From: G965216255 sp965216255
GTDB lineage: Bacteria; Bacteroidota; Rhodothermia; Rhodothermales; Bin80
DNA: 64,000 bases
Reading direction: 5' to 3'
Assembly: GCA_965216255.1 (NCBI GenBank)
Contig: OZ244148.1
Location: 2,976,001 to 3,040,000 of the forward strand
A model generated the notes under the pieces. The model worked only from the letters and a program-made list of their open reading frames with translations, was not told where the DNA came from and searched no databases. Every line of letters starts with the position of its first letter. Position 1 is the stretch's first letter. Shown piece after piece: positions 17,156 through 27,415 of this stretch. Both the position numbers and the translations under genes were made by a program.

Positions 17156-19474
17156 GTGAAGAACCATCATTACGCGGTTTGTTTGGGATGGGCGCTGGTC
17201 CTTCTTCCCGCGCAAAGCCCTGCCCAGTCCGTAACCGCGGAAGATTACGCACGGGCGGAAGGTTTTCTTGCTTCCTCTGCCAATGCGCTTGTATACGGTG
17301 GAACCGCGCGGCCAAATTGGTTGGGCGAGGACCGATTCTGGTACGCAAGCCGAAAAGCTTCCGGCACGGAATACGTATTGGTGAGCCCACAAACGGGATC
17401 GCTTGCTCCTTTGTTCGATCATGGGCGCCTTGCCAGCGCATTGTCGGATGTGCTGGGCCGGGAGCTATCGCCGCATGAGCTTCCATTGCCAGCGACCCAC
17501 GATGGCGTACAGCTTCTTTTCAATCAGCGGGACCAAGCGGTTACGTGCGAGACCGAGCGCTACACTTGTGCCGCGACGCAGGCGGCTGCGCCTGCCGTGG
17601 CCAATGCCGTCGAGTCCCCGGATGGCCGTTATACCGCATTTATCCGAAACCACAATCTGTGGGTCCAGGAGTTGGCAACAGGTGTTGAATTGGCGCTGAC
17701 TAAAGATGGCGAGGAGCACTTCGGGTACGCGACGAATAACGCGGGGTGGATCAGGAGTAAAACGCCGGTGCTGCTCTGGTCTCCTGACTCGCGGAAGATT
17801 GCCACCTTCCAGCACGATGCGCGTGGTGTGGGCGATATGCATATGGTTTCTACAAACATCGGGCGCCCGGAGCTCGATAGTTGGCGGTACCCGCTTCCAG
17901 GTGACAGCCTAATTTTTCGCATTAGCCGTGTTGTCATTCATGTGGGCGGGCCACGTGTCGTGCGGCTGGATATGCCGCCCGATGCCCATCGGAGCACGAC
18001 AACGGACCATGTCGCGGACTGGGACGGGACATTTCTGGATGTACGCTGGAGTAAGGACTCGCGGCAGCTTGCATTCGTATCCAGCTCGCGTGATCACAAG
18101 GAAGCGTTTCTGAGGATAGCAGATCCGGAAACGGGGCGCGTTCGGGATGTTCTATCAGAGCGTGTGGATACCTATTTCGAGTCCGGCGTCGACGCGGAAA
18201 ACTGGCGGATTCTATTTGACACCGGGGAAGTAATCTGGTATTCCGAACGAGACAACTGGGGGCACCTATACCTGTATGATCTGGATAGCGGCGCGCTGAA
18301 GCATAGGATCACGGACGGCCCGTGGGCCGTGCAGCAACTGCGAAGGGTGGATCAAGAGGCCCGCATGGTATATTTCACGGCCGGCGGGCGCGAGGGGGGT
18401 GACCCGTATTTGCACTATCTCTACCGCACGAGCTTGGACGGTGCGCCCGTCGAAGCCTTGACCCATGAAACCGCACACCATTCGACAACTTTCTCCCCGT
18501 CTGGCAGGTATTTTGTCGATAGTTATTCAACTCCGTCGACGCCCCCCATCGCTGTAGTGCGGGATCAGCAGGGTGAATTCGTAATGGAATTGGAGCGGGC
18601 AGATATATCTGGCTTGTTGGAGAGCGGCTGGCAGCCCCCCGTTCCGTTTTCTGTAAAGGCACGTGACGGGGAGACGGATCTTTATGGACTTTTGTACAAA
18701 CCCACAAACCTAGACTCTTCTAGGTCCTATCCCGTACTGAATTACCTGTATCCTGGCCCGCAATCAGGCAGCGTTGGTAGTCGCAGCTTTCGGGCGGCGC
18801 GCGGGGACAAACAAGCTATCGCGGAGCTGGGGTTCATTGTCGTGGAAGTGGATGCGATGGGTACGCCCGGACGGTCCAAGTCCTTCCATGATGCATATTA
18901 CGGAAATATGGGTGACAACGGGTTGCCCGATCAGATCACTACCATCAAGCAGCTAGCCGCCCGCCACGCCTGGATGGACGTGTATCGCGTGGGCATTTGG
19001 GGCCACTCTGGAGGCGGCTTTGCCTCAGCGGGTGCCATCTTACGTTACCCTGAATTTTACAAGGTCGCAGTCTCCGGTGCCGGCAACCATGATAATCGCA
19101 ATTATGAGGACGACTGGGGTGAAAAGTGGCATGGCCTCCTGGAAGCCAATCCAGACGGTACAACGAATTACGACAGCCAGTCGAACCATCTTCTGGCCGA
19201 CAATTTGCAGGGGAAACTGCTTCTAGCGCACGGCCTCATGGATGGTAACGTACCTGCATCTAATACGCTGCTCTTGGTGGAGGCGCTAGTGGAAGCCAAC
19301 AAGGATTTTGACTTGCTTGTTTTCCCGAACGGTGGGCACGGCTTTGGCAGGGCAGAAACGTATTGGATGCGGAAGCGGTGGGACTATTTTGTACGCCACC
19401 TGCTCAGCGTGGAGCCGCCGAAGGAATATGAATTTGGCAATCCGAGGGTCCGGATTGCGCAGCCTACAGGCTGA
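17156..19474 (+). CDS. Secreted S9 family peptidase (dipeptidyl peptidase IV type)
   Basis: 772 residues. GTG 17156 begins a signal peptide ending PAQSPAQS. An N-terminal seven-bladed propeller (DPPIV_N; WSPDSRKIATF, DVRWSKDSRQLAFV) covers the alpha/beta-hydrolase domain. Catalytic triad: Ser618 in GHSGGG, Asp696 in LMDGNV, His728 in GGHGFG. Members cut dipeptides or oligopeptides in the periplasm or outside the cell. Only 35 bases separate it from the D-aminoacylase-like gene, so an operon for peptide or D-amino-acid release is likely. Confidence 0.92.
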   Translation: MKNHHYAVCLGWALVLLPAQSPAQSVTAEDYARAEGFLASSANALVYGGTARPNWLGEDRFWYASRKASGTEYVLVSPQTGSLAPLFDHGRLASALSDVLGRELSPHELPLPATHDGVQLLFNQRDQAVTCETERYTCAATQAAAPAVANAVESPDGRYTAFIRNHNLWVQELATGVELALTKDGEEHFGYATNNAGWIRSKTPVLLWSPDSRKIATFQHDARGVGDMHMVSTNIGRPELDSWRYPLPGDSLIFRISRVVIHVGGPRVVRLDMPPDAHRSTTTDHVADWDGTFLDVRWSKDSRQLAFVSSSRDHKEAFLRIADPETGRVRDVLSERVDTYFESGVDAENWRILFDTGEVIWYSERDNWGHLYLYDLDSGALKHRITDGPWAVQQLRRVDQEARMVYFTAGGREGGDPYLHYLYRTSLDGAPVEALTHETAHHSTTFSPSGRYFVDSYSTPSTPPIAVVRDQQGEFVMELERADISGLLESGWQPPVPFSVKARDGETDLYGLLYKPTNLDSSRSYPVLNYLYPGPQSGSVGSRSFRAARGDKQAIAELGFIVVEVDAMGTPGRSKSFHDAYYGNMGDNGLPDQITTIKQLAARHAWMDVYRVGIWGHSGGGFASAGAILRYPEFYKVAVSGAGNHDNRNYEDDWGEKWHGLLEANPDGTTNYDSQSNHLLADNLQGKLLLAHGLMDGNVPASNTLLLVEALVEANKDFDLLVFPNGGHGFGRAETYWMRKRWDYFVRHLLSVEPPKEYEFGNPRVRIAQPTG

Positions 19475-19509
19475 TTCAGATTCGACCTTTCTCATTGGCA
19501 AAGAGGTTC

Positions 19510-21249
19510 ATGTCCAAAATGCGTACCGGCCTTTTAGCCCTCTTTGCTGTGTGTGCCGGCTGCGCGACAACGGTCGATTTTGACATCGTCCTGAGAGGTG
19601 GCTTGATCTATGACGGCAGCGGCGAAGCTCCCTACGTCGGAGATTTAGCCATAAGCGCAGATACCATTGCTGCCTTGGGTGATTTAGACGAGTATCAGGG
19701 GTGGTCCGAATACGACGTTAGGGGGCTGGCGGTAAGTCCCGGATTCATTAACATGCTCAGCTGGGCGACCGAGTCGCTGATCCGGGATGGAAGATCACAG
19801 AGTGACATCAGGCAGGGTATCACTCTGGAGGTTTTCGGCGAAGGTCAGTCGATGGGGCCGTTGAATGATGAAATGATCGCTGGTAGGCTTAAGGACTTGA
19901 TAACATATCTGGGTGGTGAGGATTCCTACAGAGAAGCGCTGGGCATAACGCCGGAAGCGACGTTGGAGCTGCCCTGGGCTACGCTGGATGAATATCTCGA
20001 ATTCCTGGTTGCAATAGGCATATCGCCGAATATTGCTTCTTTTGTGGGCGCAACGACCGTGCGCGTTCATGAATTGGGCTACGAAAACCGGGCACCAACG
20101 CAAGAAGAACTAGAGCGGATGCGGGCACTGGTTGATGCCGCGATGCAAGACGGCGCCCTCGGCGTAGGTTCTGCTTTGATGTACGCACCCGCTTTCTATG
20201 CCGATACGGACGAATTGGTGGCCCTGTGCAGGGTCGTATCCAATTACGGGGGCATGTATATCTCCCACATCCGTAGCGAAGGAAATGGCGTGGTGGAGTC
20301 TGTCGAGGAACTCATCAGCATAGCGCTGCAGGCTGACGTCCCCGCGGAGATTTATCATCTCAAGGCTGCAGGACGTGACAACTGGGCCAAGCTGGATACG
20401 GTTTTTGCACGTGTGGAAGATGCCCGCGCCAACGGCCTCGCCATAACGGCCAACATGTATACGTATACTGCCGGGGCTACCGGGTTGGATGCTGCCATGC
20501 CTCCGGCCGTCCAGGCCGGAGGATTTGAAGCCTGGCGAATGCGCCTGCAAGATCCAGCAGTCCGGGCACGGCTGGAGCAGGAGATGAATACACGTACGGA
20601 CGCTTGGGAAAACCTGTATCTGGCTGCTGGGCCGGAGAACGTATTGCTCAGCGGTTTCCGAAAAGAAGAGCTGCGGCAAAATGTTGGCAAGACATTGGCG
20701 GCGTTAGCTGCAGAGCGGGGCACCTCGCCCGCCATTACCGCCATGGATCTAGTGGTGGAAGACAGTAGCCGGGTTGAGGTCGTCTACTTCCTAATGTCTG
20801 AGGAGAACGTTAAGCAAAAGATGGTTTTGCCTTGGGTAACTTTTGGTTCTGATGCTGCATCCATGGCACCCGAAGGTGATTTCCTAGGCCATAATCCGCA
20901 CCCGCGTGCCTACGGAAATTTCGCAAGACTCCTGGGGAAGTATGTGCGGGACGAGGGAGTCCTGCCCCTGGAAGAGGCCGTCCGGCGGACTACCTCATTG
21001 CCCGCCGAAAACATGAAGATCCGCCGGCGCGGAAAGCTTCGAGCCGGTTACTTCGCCGATATCGCCGTCTTCGATCCGGAGGCTATTCAGGATTACGCCA
21101 CCTTTGAGGCTCCCCACCAGTATGCTACTGGAATGGTCCATGTTTTTGTCAATGGAACACCGGTACTTGTAGATGGTGACCACACGGGTGCCATGCCAGG
21201 TCGCGTGGTTCGCGGCCCAGGCTGGAATCGGGAGGCCTCGGATCCGTGA
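19510..21249 (+). CDS. N-acyl-D-amino-acid deacylase-like lipoprotein lacking HxH motif
   Basis: 579 residues. Lipobox VCAGC with Cys18 makes it a predicted lipoprotein. It matches the D-aminoacylase branch of the amidohydrolase superfamily: DIVLRGGLIYDGSGEAP, YISHIRSEGNGVVESVEELI, IYHLKAAGRDNW with the Lys expected to be carboxylated, WVTFGSDAASMAPEG and RRGKLRAGYFADIAVFDP at the end. The usual PGFIDxHxH metal motif is replaced by PGFINMLSWATESL (79-90), so one metal site must be absent or different. D-aminoacylases free D-amino acids from N-acyl forms. It follows the S9 peptidase by 35 bases. ATG 19519 is an alternative start. Confidence 0.86.
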   Translation: MSKMRTGLLALFAVCAGCATTVDFDIVLRGGLIYDGSGEAPYVGDLAISADTIAALGDLDEYQGWSEYDVRGLAVSPGFINMLSWATESLIRDGRSQSDIRQGITLEVFGEGQSMGPLNDEMIAGRLKDLITYLGGEDSYREALGITPEATLELPWATLDEYLEFLVAIGISPNIASFVGATTVRVHELGYENRAPTQEELERMRALVDAAMQDGALGVGSALMYAPAFYADTDELVALCRVVSNYGGMYISHIRSEGNGVVESVEELISIALQADVPAEIYHLKAAGRDNWAKLDTVFARVEDARANGLAITANMYTYTAGATGLDAAMPPAVQAGGFEAWRMRLQDPAVRARLEQEMNTRTDAWENLYLAAGPENVLLSGFRKEELRQNVGKTLAALAAERGTSPAITAMDLVVEDSSRVEVVYFLMSEENVKQKMVLPWVTFGSDAASMAPEGDFLGHNPHPRAYGNFARLLGKYVRDEGVLPLEEAVRRTTSLPAENMKIRRRGKLRAGYFADIAVFDPEAIQDYATFEAPHQYATGMVHVFVNGTPVLVDGDHTGAMPGRVVRGPGWNREASDP

Positions 21250-21343
21250 ACCCCCGGCTAAGACGTATTACTACGGACGGTGTGGCAGAAAATTCTATTC
21301 TCTGCGTACAAGCACTCGCTGTGCGCCTGAACGAGGCTGTGTT

Positions 21344-22888
21344 ATGCGTGACGGATTAGCGGCACTAGATGCTTTGCGTGCAGAGGCCCGGCTCGGAGGA
21401 GGTCAGGCACGAGTAGAGCGGCAGCATGGGAAAGGCAAGCTTACCGCGCGCGAGCGATTGGATGTGCTCCTTGATGAGGGCTCATTCGAGGAAATAGGGA
21501 TGTTCGTTCGGCACAGGTGTACGGACTTTGGGCTAGAGGCAAATAGGCCGCTTGGAGACGGCGTGGTGACGGGTTATGGACGCATCGACGGGCGGAATGT
21601 ATACGTCTACAGTCAGGACTTTACGGTTTTTGGTGGTTCCTTGGGACGCGCGCATGCGGAGAAAATTGTTAAGGTCATGCGCCTGGCGATGGAAAACGGT
21701 GCGCCCATTATTGGCCTCAATGATTCGGGGGGTGCTCGCATACAGGAAGGCGTCGTGTCTCTAGGCGGTTATGCCGACATTTTTCTTCTGAACACGCTGG
21801 CCTCGGGGGTAGTGCCACAGATTTCAGCAATTATGGGGCCCTGTGCGGGCGGAGCCGTTTATAGCCCGGCCATTACCGACCTAGTGTTCATGGTGGAAGG
21901 CACCAGTTATATGTTCGTAACGGGGCCGGACGTAGCGCGTACGGTAACGCAGGAAGATGTGTCGCCAGATGAACTGGGTGGGGCAATAACGCATGCTTCG
22001 AGAAGTGGCGTTGCACACGTTACGTGCCAGAATGACGTGGCGTGTCTCAACCGAATACGAGAGGTGCTCCGCTACATCCCCCAGAATTGCGAGGAAGCTA
22101 CCGTAGACTGCCCCACGGATGATCCGCCGGAGCGAGCAGATTCGGCGCTTGACTCGATTGTTCCGGAGAGTCCCCACAAGCCCTATGACATGCTTAGAGT
22201 CATTCAGTTAGTTGTTGATGATGGCCGATTCTTCGAAATCCATGCGGATTTTGCCCGCAATCTCTTGTGCGGCTTTGCCCACGTGGGCGGACGTTCAGTG
22301 GGGGTCGTTGCCAACCAGCCGACTGTGTTGGCGGGCGTGCTGGATATCGATGCATCGGTCAAGGGAGCACGCTTCGTGCGCTTCTGTGATGCATTCAATA
22401 TTCCCTTGGTCGTGTTCGAGGATGTCCCGGGTTTCTTGCCGGGTACCGACCAGGAGTGGCGTGGGATTATTAAGCATGGAGCGAAGCTCCTATATGCATT
22501 CTGCGAGGCTACGGTGCCGAAGATCACGGTCATAACCAGAAAAGCATATGGAGGCGCCTATGACGTGATGAATTCGAAGCACATACGTGGCGACATGAAT
22601 TTTGCTTGGCCTTCTGCGGAAATTGCTGTTATGGGACCGACCGGGGCCGTTGAAATCATTTTCCATAAGCAACTGGCCTCCGCAAGTCACCGTAACAAGC
22701 TGCAAGACGAATTCGTTCAAGAATATCGAGCGAAATTTGCTAATCCATACATCGCCGCTGAATACGGCTACGTGGATGATGTTATTGCACCGCATCAAAC
22801 GCGGCCCAAACTTGTGCGCAGCATGGAGATGTTGCGCAACAAGGTGGTCAATAACCCGCGCAAGAAGCACGGAAATATTCCGCTGTAA
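21344..22888 (+). CDS. Acyl-CoA (propionyl-CoA) carboxylase beta subunit
   Basis: 514 residues, the family length. Carboxyltransferase subunit that moves CO2 from biotin to propionyl-CoA or acetyl-CoA in the cytoplasm. N-terminal RHGKGKLTARERLDVLLDE-like start, FTVFGGSLGRAHAEKI, LNDSGGARIQEGV, IMGPCAGGAVYSPAITD, and in the second half FEDVPGFLPGTDQEWRGII and TRKAYGGAYDVMNSKH. ATG 21344 gives this start; the upstream extension from 21173 lies within the previous gene. No alpha (biotin) subunit is next to it, so the partner is elsewhere. Confidence 0.93.
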   Translation: MRDGLAALDALRAEARLGGGQARVERQHGKGKLTARERLDVLLDEGSFEEIGMFVRHRCTDFGLEANRPLGDGVVTGYGRIDGRNVYVYSQDFTVFGGSLGRAHAEKIVKVMRLAMENGAPIIGLNDSGGARIQEGVVSLGGYADIFLLNTLASGVVPQISAIMGPCAGGAVYSPAITDLVFMVEGTSYMFVTGPDVARTVTQEDVSPDELGGAITHASRSGVAHVTCQNDVACLNRIREVLRYIPQNCEEATVDCPTDDPPERADSALDSIVPESPHKPYDMLRVIQLVVDDGRFFEIHADFARNLLCGFAHVGGRSVGVVANQPTVLAGVLDIDASVKGARFVRFCDAFNIPLVVFEDVPGFLPGTDQEWRGIIKHGAKLLYAFCEATVPKITVITRKAYGGAYDVMNSKHIRGDMNFAWPSAEIAVMGPTGAVEIIFHKQLASASHRNKLQDEFVQEYRAKFANPYIAAEYGYVDDVIAPHQTRPKLVRSMEMLRNKVVNNPRKKHGNIPL

Positions 22889-23002
22889 AGTATTGATGCC
22901 CCGTGCCCTGTGTTGGCAGAGGGGCATTCACCCGATTGGTCACTGTCCTTCAAGGGAACAACAGATATGACAAGAGGTAGCTAATTATACGTAGAATTCA
23001 GG

Positions 23003-23031
23003 TTGACTGACGATACCTAATATCTTATAAT
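23003..23031 (+). promoter_or_regulatory. Canonical sigma-70-like promoter for the lytic transglycosylase gene
   Basis: TTGACT at 23003-23008 and TATAAT at 23026-23031 are separated by 17 bases, an almost perfect vegetative promoter. The expected start of transcription is near 23038, 50 bases before GTG 23088. GGAGG at 23078-23082 gives the ribosome site. Typical Bacteroidetes promoters (TTTG/TAnnTTTG) look different. Confidence 0.72.
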
Positions 23032-23087
23032 AGGCCTGTATCGGCATCTGATACTAAGGAAATACTTTAATTACCGCGGAGGTACTT

Positions 23088-25070
23088 GTGCGACGCATAC
23101 TGCTACTACTTCTCGTCACAGGCTTGTTCGAGGTGTGGTTCCAGTCCATTCCCTCGGCGTATGCACAGCATGACACTCAGGGGTGGAAGGGGATGCCCCT
23201 CGGGATCATCCCCGTGGAAGCCCTAAAAGGATACGACCAGTATCTCGCGTGGAATAACCGCGTAGATGTATTGTCAACCGAAGCACAGTTGATGCGTCGG
23301 ATGAGTCGTGTTTACGGATATCAGGTGGCCATCCTGGCCGCGCTTTCCAATGGAAACGACGAACAGGCGGGGGTATTGCTTGAACAGGCAGTGCTCGCGC
23401 TGGAACGGCTCGCGGCGCGGCCACAACTCCGCAGTCAGAGCCGGTTTAGGGAATTATACCGGTCAATTGTGACCGAGTACGAACGCTATTACGGCTCCCT
23501 GAATCCGGACATGGAGCTGGTATTCGGCCTGCGGGATGGCATTCTTCAACCGCCAGCCGTTGTTGCGACTGCGACGCAAGAGCCTGCCCTGCTAATGCGT
23601 ACGGTCGGATCTCCTGCAGAAGTAGTTGTTCCGATGACGCAGAATGACCACGTTCGGCGCACGATCGACTATTTCCTGAAAAACAAGCGGGAAAATATTC
23701 TAAGCTGGATGACACGTGCCGACACGTATTTTCCGATGATCGAAAAGATCTTTGCGGAAGAAGGAGTGCCGGATGAATTGAAGTATCTGGCTGTTGTGGA
23801 GAGTGCCCTTGTTCCAAATGCCCGTAGCCGATCAAATGCACACGGGATGTGGCAATTCATGAATGCCACAGGAAAGGTATATGGGCTCGACGTTACCTCA
23901 TGGGTTGACGAACGCTGGGATCCCGAGAAGGCGACACGGGCGGCAGCAAGGCACTTGAAGGACCTATACGACCACTACGGTGGAAACTGGCATGTGGCAT
24001 TGGCCGGCTACAATTGCAGTCCGCGCTGCATAAGGCGTGCCGTCCAAAGGGCGGGGGGATCCATGAATAACATCCCGTCCTACTGGTCCATATACCGACA
24101 CCTGCCCAGGGAGACGCGAGGCTACATGCCGCAATTCATTGCTATTGCCATTCTCATGTCCAATCCCAAGGATTTCGGGTTAGCTGCGGCCCCAGAGGGA
24201 CCGGAGTTCACCTTCGATCGGGTTGCCGTGGAAGGAATGATGACCCTCAAAGATATTGCCGAGCTGGTGGGATCGGATGAAGCGACTATGGAGGCCCTTA
24301 ATCCAGAATTGCGTAGGAGCATACTGCCCCCGGGCACAGCTCCGTATCAGCTTCGCATACCACTAAACACCGCCGCCAGGTTTGTCGAGGCCGTTGAGTC
24401 CCTTCCACAAGGTGACCGGCCCCCCGCCGTTGAGTATACTGTAAGGCGTGGAGACTCCCTTGGCCGGATTGCGAACAACCATGGCGTCACTGTTTCAGAC
24501 CTAAGAAGTGCCAATGGCTTGCGCGGCAACCTCATTCATCCGGGCCAGAAACTAATCATTCCTGTACCGAACTCCCAAGGAAGGATCTCGCTTGCGGAAG
24601 GAAGTCCGAGCACGGTGCGCTACGGTCGGCGGGTCCTTAACCCCGTAGCTTTCAGTCCGGAATTGGCTCGGCCAGCCGATGTCCTAACGACGCCAGCCAT
24701 TCAGGCGAATCTGACGGTCTCGCCGCTTTTGGCTACCGCTGCCCAAGCAACACAGCGTGGCGCGGATAATCGAACGGTGCATGTGGTGCGGAGAGGGGAT
24801 ACGCTGGGCAAGTTGGCAGGGCTGTATGGTACAACAATCCGTAGTATTCAGCAGTGGAATAACCTGCGCGGCAGTACGCGAATCAGGGTAGGGCAGAAGC
24901 TTACTATGTATCCGAAGGAGCAGTCCCGCGTCGTGCACGTCGTACGACGTGGCGAGTCCCTGTCGCGCATCGCAAGTAAATATGGGACCTCCGTGCGAAG
25001 TATTCGGCAACTCAACAGCTTGCGGAGTTCGACCATTCATCCCGGACAGCGGCTACAAATAAGCCCGTAA
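23088..25070 (+). CDS. Membrane-bound lytic transglycosylase MltD-type with three LysM domains
   Basis: 660 residues with a signal peptide ending IPSAYAQ. The SLT/goose-lysozyme-like domain spans about 200-340: catalytic Glu238 in VVESAL, then NAHGMWQFM and HVALAGYNCSPR. Three LysM repeats near 447, 563 and 616 (YTVRRGDSLGRIA, HVVRRGDTLGKLA, HVVRRGESLSRIA) bind peptidoglycan. The enzyme cuts murein glycan strands with formation of anhydromuramyl ends. GTG 23088 follows GGAGG and a strong promoter. It is transcribed alone. Confidence 0.94.
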   Translation: MRRILLLLLVTGLFEVWFQSIPSAYAQHDTQGWKGMPLGIIPVEALKGYDQYLAWNNRVDVLSTEAQLMRRMSRVYGYQVAILAALSNGNDEQAGVLLEQAVLALERLAARPQLRSQSRFRELYRSIVTEYERYYGSLNPDMELVFGLRDGILQPPAVVATATQEPALLMRTVGSPAEVVVPMTQNDHVRRTIDYFLKNKRENILSWMTRADTYFPMIEKIFAEEGVPDELKYLAVVESALVPNARSRSNAHGMWQFMNATGKVYGLDVTSWVDERWDPEKATRAAARHLKDLYDHYGGNWHVALAGYNCSPRCIRRAVQRAGGSMNNIPSYWSIYRHLPRETRGYMPQFIAIAILMSNPKDFGLAAAPEGPEFTFDRVAVEGMMTLKDIAELVGSDEATMEALNPELRRSILPPGTAPYQLRIPLNTAARFVEAVESLPQGDRPPAVEYTVRRGDSLGRIANNHGVTVSDLRSANGLRGNLIHPGQKLIIPVPNSQGRISLAEGSPSTVRYGRRVLNPVAFSPELARPADVLTTPAIQANLTVSPLLATAAQATQRGADNRTVHVVRRGDTLGKLAGLYGTTIRSIQQWNNLRGSTRIRVGQKLTMYPKEQSRVVHVVRRGESLSRIASKYGTSVRSIRQLNSLRSSTIHPGQRLQISP

Positions 25071-25987
25071 TCCTAACCTAGGCATCCCATTGTCTTGCAA
25101 GCGCCCATACCGATGCAGCTTCCAGGTCTTGGCCGGCAATCGGATTTGGCAAGCCTAGGTTCAGCGAGTCCATGAAGGTTGGGCTTGGAAGGGCCGCGGT
25201 GCATCGGGCATAGAGCTGCGAGTGCGCCGGTTGCAATGTATCCGAAATTCGATTGTCCGCTGTCTCCGATTGCGCACAACAGTCTCGAGCTCCCACTGAA
25301 TCATATATATGCCTTCTTGTCCAGTAACGCGAAGGATTGGCCTCTCATGGGTGCAACCGGAAGACGCGTCACGCGATAGTCAATGCCGGTGCTCCTTTCT
25401 TGGCAGCATTTAGCCTTTCCGTATAGTGTGCGTTTGGATCGTCATGGGCGAAGTTCGTTCGTGGTATTTCGACAAACCGACCGAAGCATTCCGACCCATA
25501 TAAGGCCGGTTGTTGCAGTCTCAGTGGTACGGCAGTTGGTATGTGCTTTCCGGCCCGCGCTTCTTCTATGCGTCGACCTGTTTACCGGGGCCTATGTTCT
25601 TTGTCCGTTACCGGTGGCGCTAAACAAATTCAGATAACGGGGATAGGGAGGAGCAACGGGCTGCCCGCAGCGCGGCAGCGTAAACCGCGATCGGTGCACT
25701 CACGTTTTATACGCTGGCCGTGCTATGGTTGATGTTTAACACCCCATGCCATCACAGATAGCTACCTAGTGATTGACCGAATACTCTCTTTTTTCGGCAT
25801 TGAGTGCATAGGCACGGTCGTTTTTTGAGTTCGTTGACGGTCCGCTTCGAGTGTTTCGGCCATGCTGGCGTCTCTTGCGTGCGCGCACGGACAGTTTGCG
25901 GCTCGAAGGGCGTTGTGTTCCTATCAGGAGGGCATACGTGTCCCTTGGGGCCTGTGATTGGGACCTTTCTGCGAGGTGGTAGCGGGC
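25071..25987. other. 917-base stretch without a recognisable gene
   Basis: Between the lytic transglycosylase and the end of the broken ISNCY transposase. No protein family, tRNA or terminator is recognised. The last ~200 bases probably belong to the ISNCY element, but I could not define its end. Confidence 0.5.
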
Positions 25988-27415
25988 CTACGCCGCGCGC
26001 TTTCGCCGACGCCTTATTCGTGCCCGGTCCTGGTCGCGCACCAGGCAACCCAGCCGGTGCACGTTGACCGCCAGCACGGACAGGCTCACCATCAGCGCGA
26101 AGTTCTCCGGACTCTTCTGCCGCCACCGCCCCGAAGTCCGAAATTGGCCAGACACGACGCGGCGGCCGGGTGCTGCCGCCGCGCTGCCTTGAACGCAGGC
26201 GCGCGCTTTCGCGCACGCTCCGCCAGAGAAAGCTTGCCCTTCTTCGGAAGCGCATTGAGCGCCAGCCGAGCATCCAATGCTTCTCGATTCTTCAAGCTGT
26301 GAAAGCCCCGGTCAAAACTGCACGCATTGAACTCTGGAAAAGCCGCCTACACCGCGTCAATGATCGCTGCCGCCACCTCTACATCTGATGTGTCCCACAG
26401 GATGTGATAAGCCAAAATGAACCGGTGCTCATCTTCTACCAGTGCGACCGGAAGGCCGAGCTCCGCCAGCACGCCCGCCTTGCCTTTGCTGATCCAACGC
26501 GTATGTGGCTTGTGGATGGAAAACACTTTCTGCGCATGTGGAATCTTCTCGCCCAAGAGGATGCGACGCCGGATTTGATCCACCAACAAGTCCACATAGT
26601 GCAAGTAATACGCGATATCCGCTCGCGCCGCCGCCGATTTCTGCGCCGTGGCCAAGGCATTTAACAGCGTACGGGCATGTGCTGCAGTCTGTGTGCACTG
26701 GCGCAAGTACGCCTTCACTCCTTTCGGATTCTGCCGGTAGTGCGGGGCCGTCCGCACCCGGCTGAAGGCCTGGTATACCTTCCGCGTGCGATCCGCATGC
26801 TTGCGCCAGCCCGGAAGAGCGAATGCCGCAGCCGAGCGTGCACTCACACGTATTAGGCCACGAACCGCATCCCAGCACAGACCCACATCGGTGGGATAGT
26901 GCACATGCGTCTTAACCACCCTGGAATCGCAGCGACCGGCTAGTGCGGTCCCAGACTTTTTTTCCAGCCACCTTGTGCCCGGTCCGCACTATCAATTGGA
27001 TCACCTTCAGGACCAGCTCCGGCGTCAAAAGCTGCACGTTGTCCACCAGCCGCTGTCTGCTGTACTTCACCGCGTCAAACCCGGCGTCTCCGTGCCCCAA
27101 GAGCTCCCGCAGCAAGAGATCGTTGTTCGCCCGGTACAACAAAGCATCGTAGTCCAGATCCAGGCACTGCTTGACTATCGCAAACACGATGACGCGCCAT
27201 AGATCCATGCCCGGTCGTCCGACATCTTTGCGTGTACCCGGCTGAAAGTGCGCCTCCAGAATCGTGAACAAGGCCGCACGGGATTCCGCCGTGCAGTAGA
27301 CGCACTGCAGACCCTTGAGCACCGCACTCATGTCGTCGCGCATTCTCGGGTCTATGGCAATCTCCTTGATCGGCGTACTGTCGAGTGCACGGCACTCTGG
27401 GACAATCTTGCGCAT
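25988..27415 (-). pseudogene. ISNCY-family transposase, copy 1, broken
   Basis: Reading from ATG 27415 leftward: N-terminal part (SRAALFTILEAHFQPGTR, GRPGMDLWRVIVFAIVKQ, LRELLGH), a frameshift near 26915, the middle part (VVKTHVHYPTDVG, FSIHKPHTRWISKGK, LAYHILW), an in-frame TAG at 26347-26349 where CAG is expected, then CSFDRGFHSLKNREALD, a frameshift near 26115, and the C-terminus NFALMVSLSVLAVNVHRLG ending at TAG 25988. The whole is thus a dead gene of about 450 codons. The second copy at 39793-41205 has the same domain order but is clearly divergent. Terminal repeats were not found. Confidence 0.85.
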
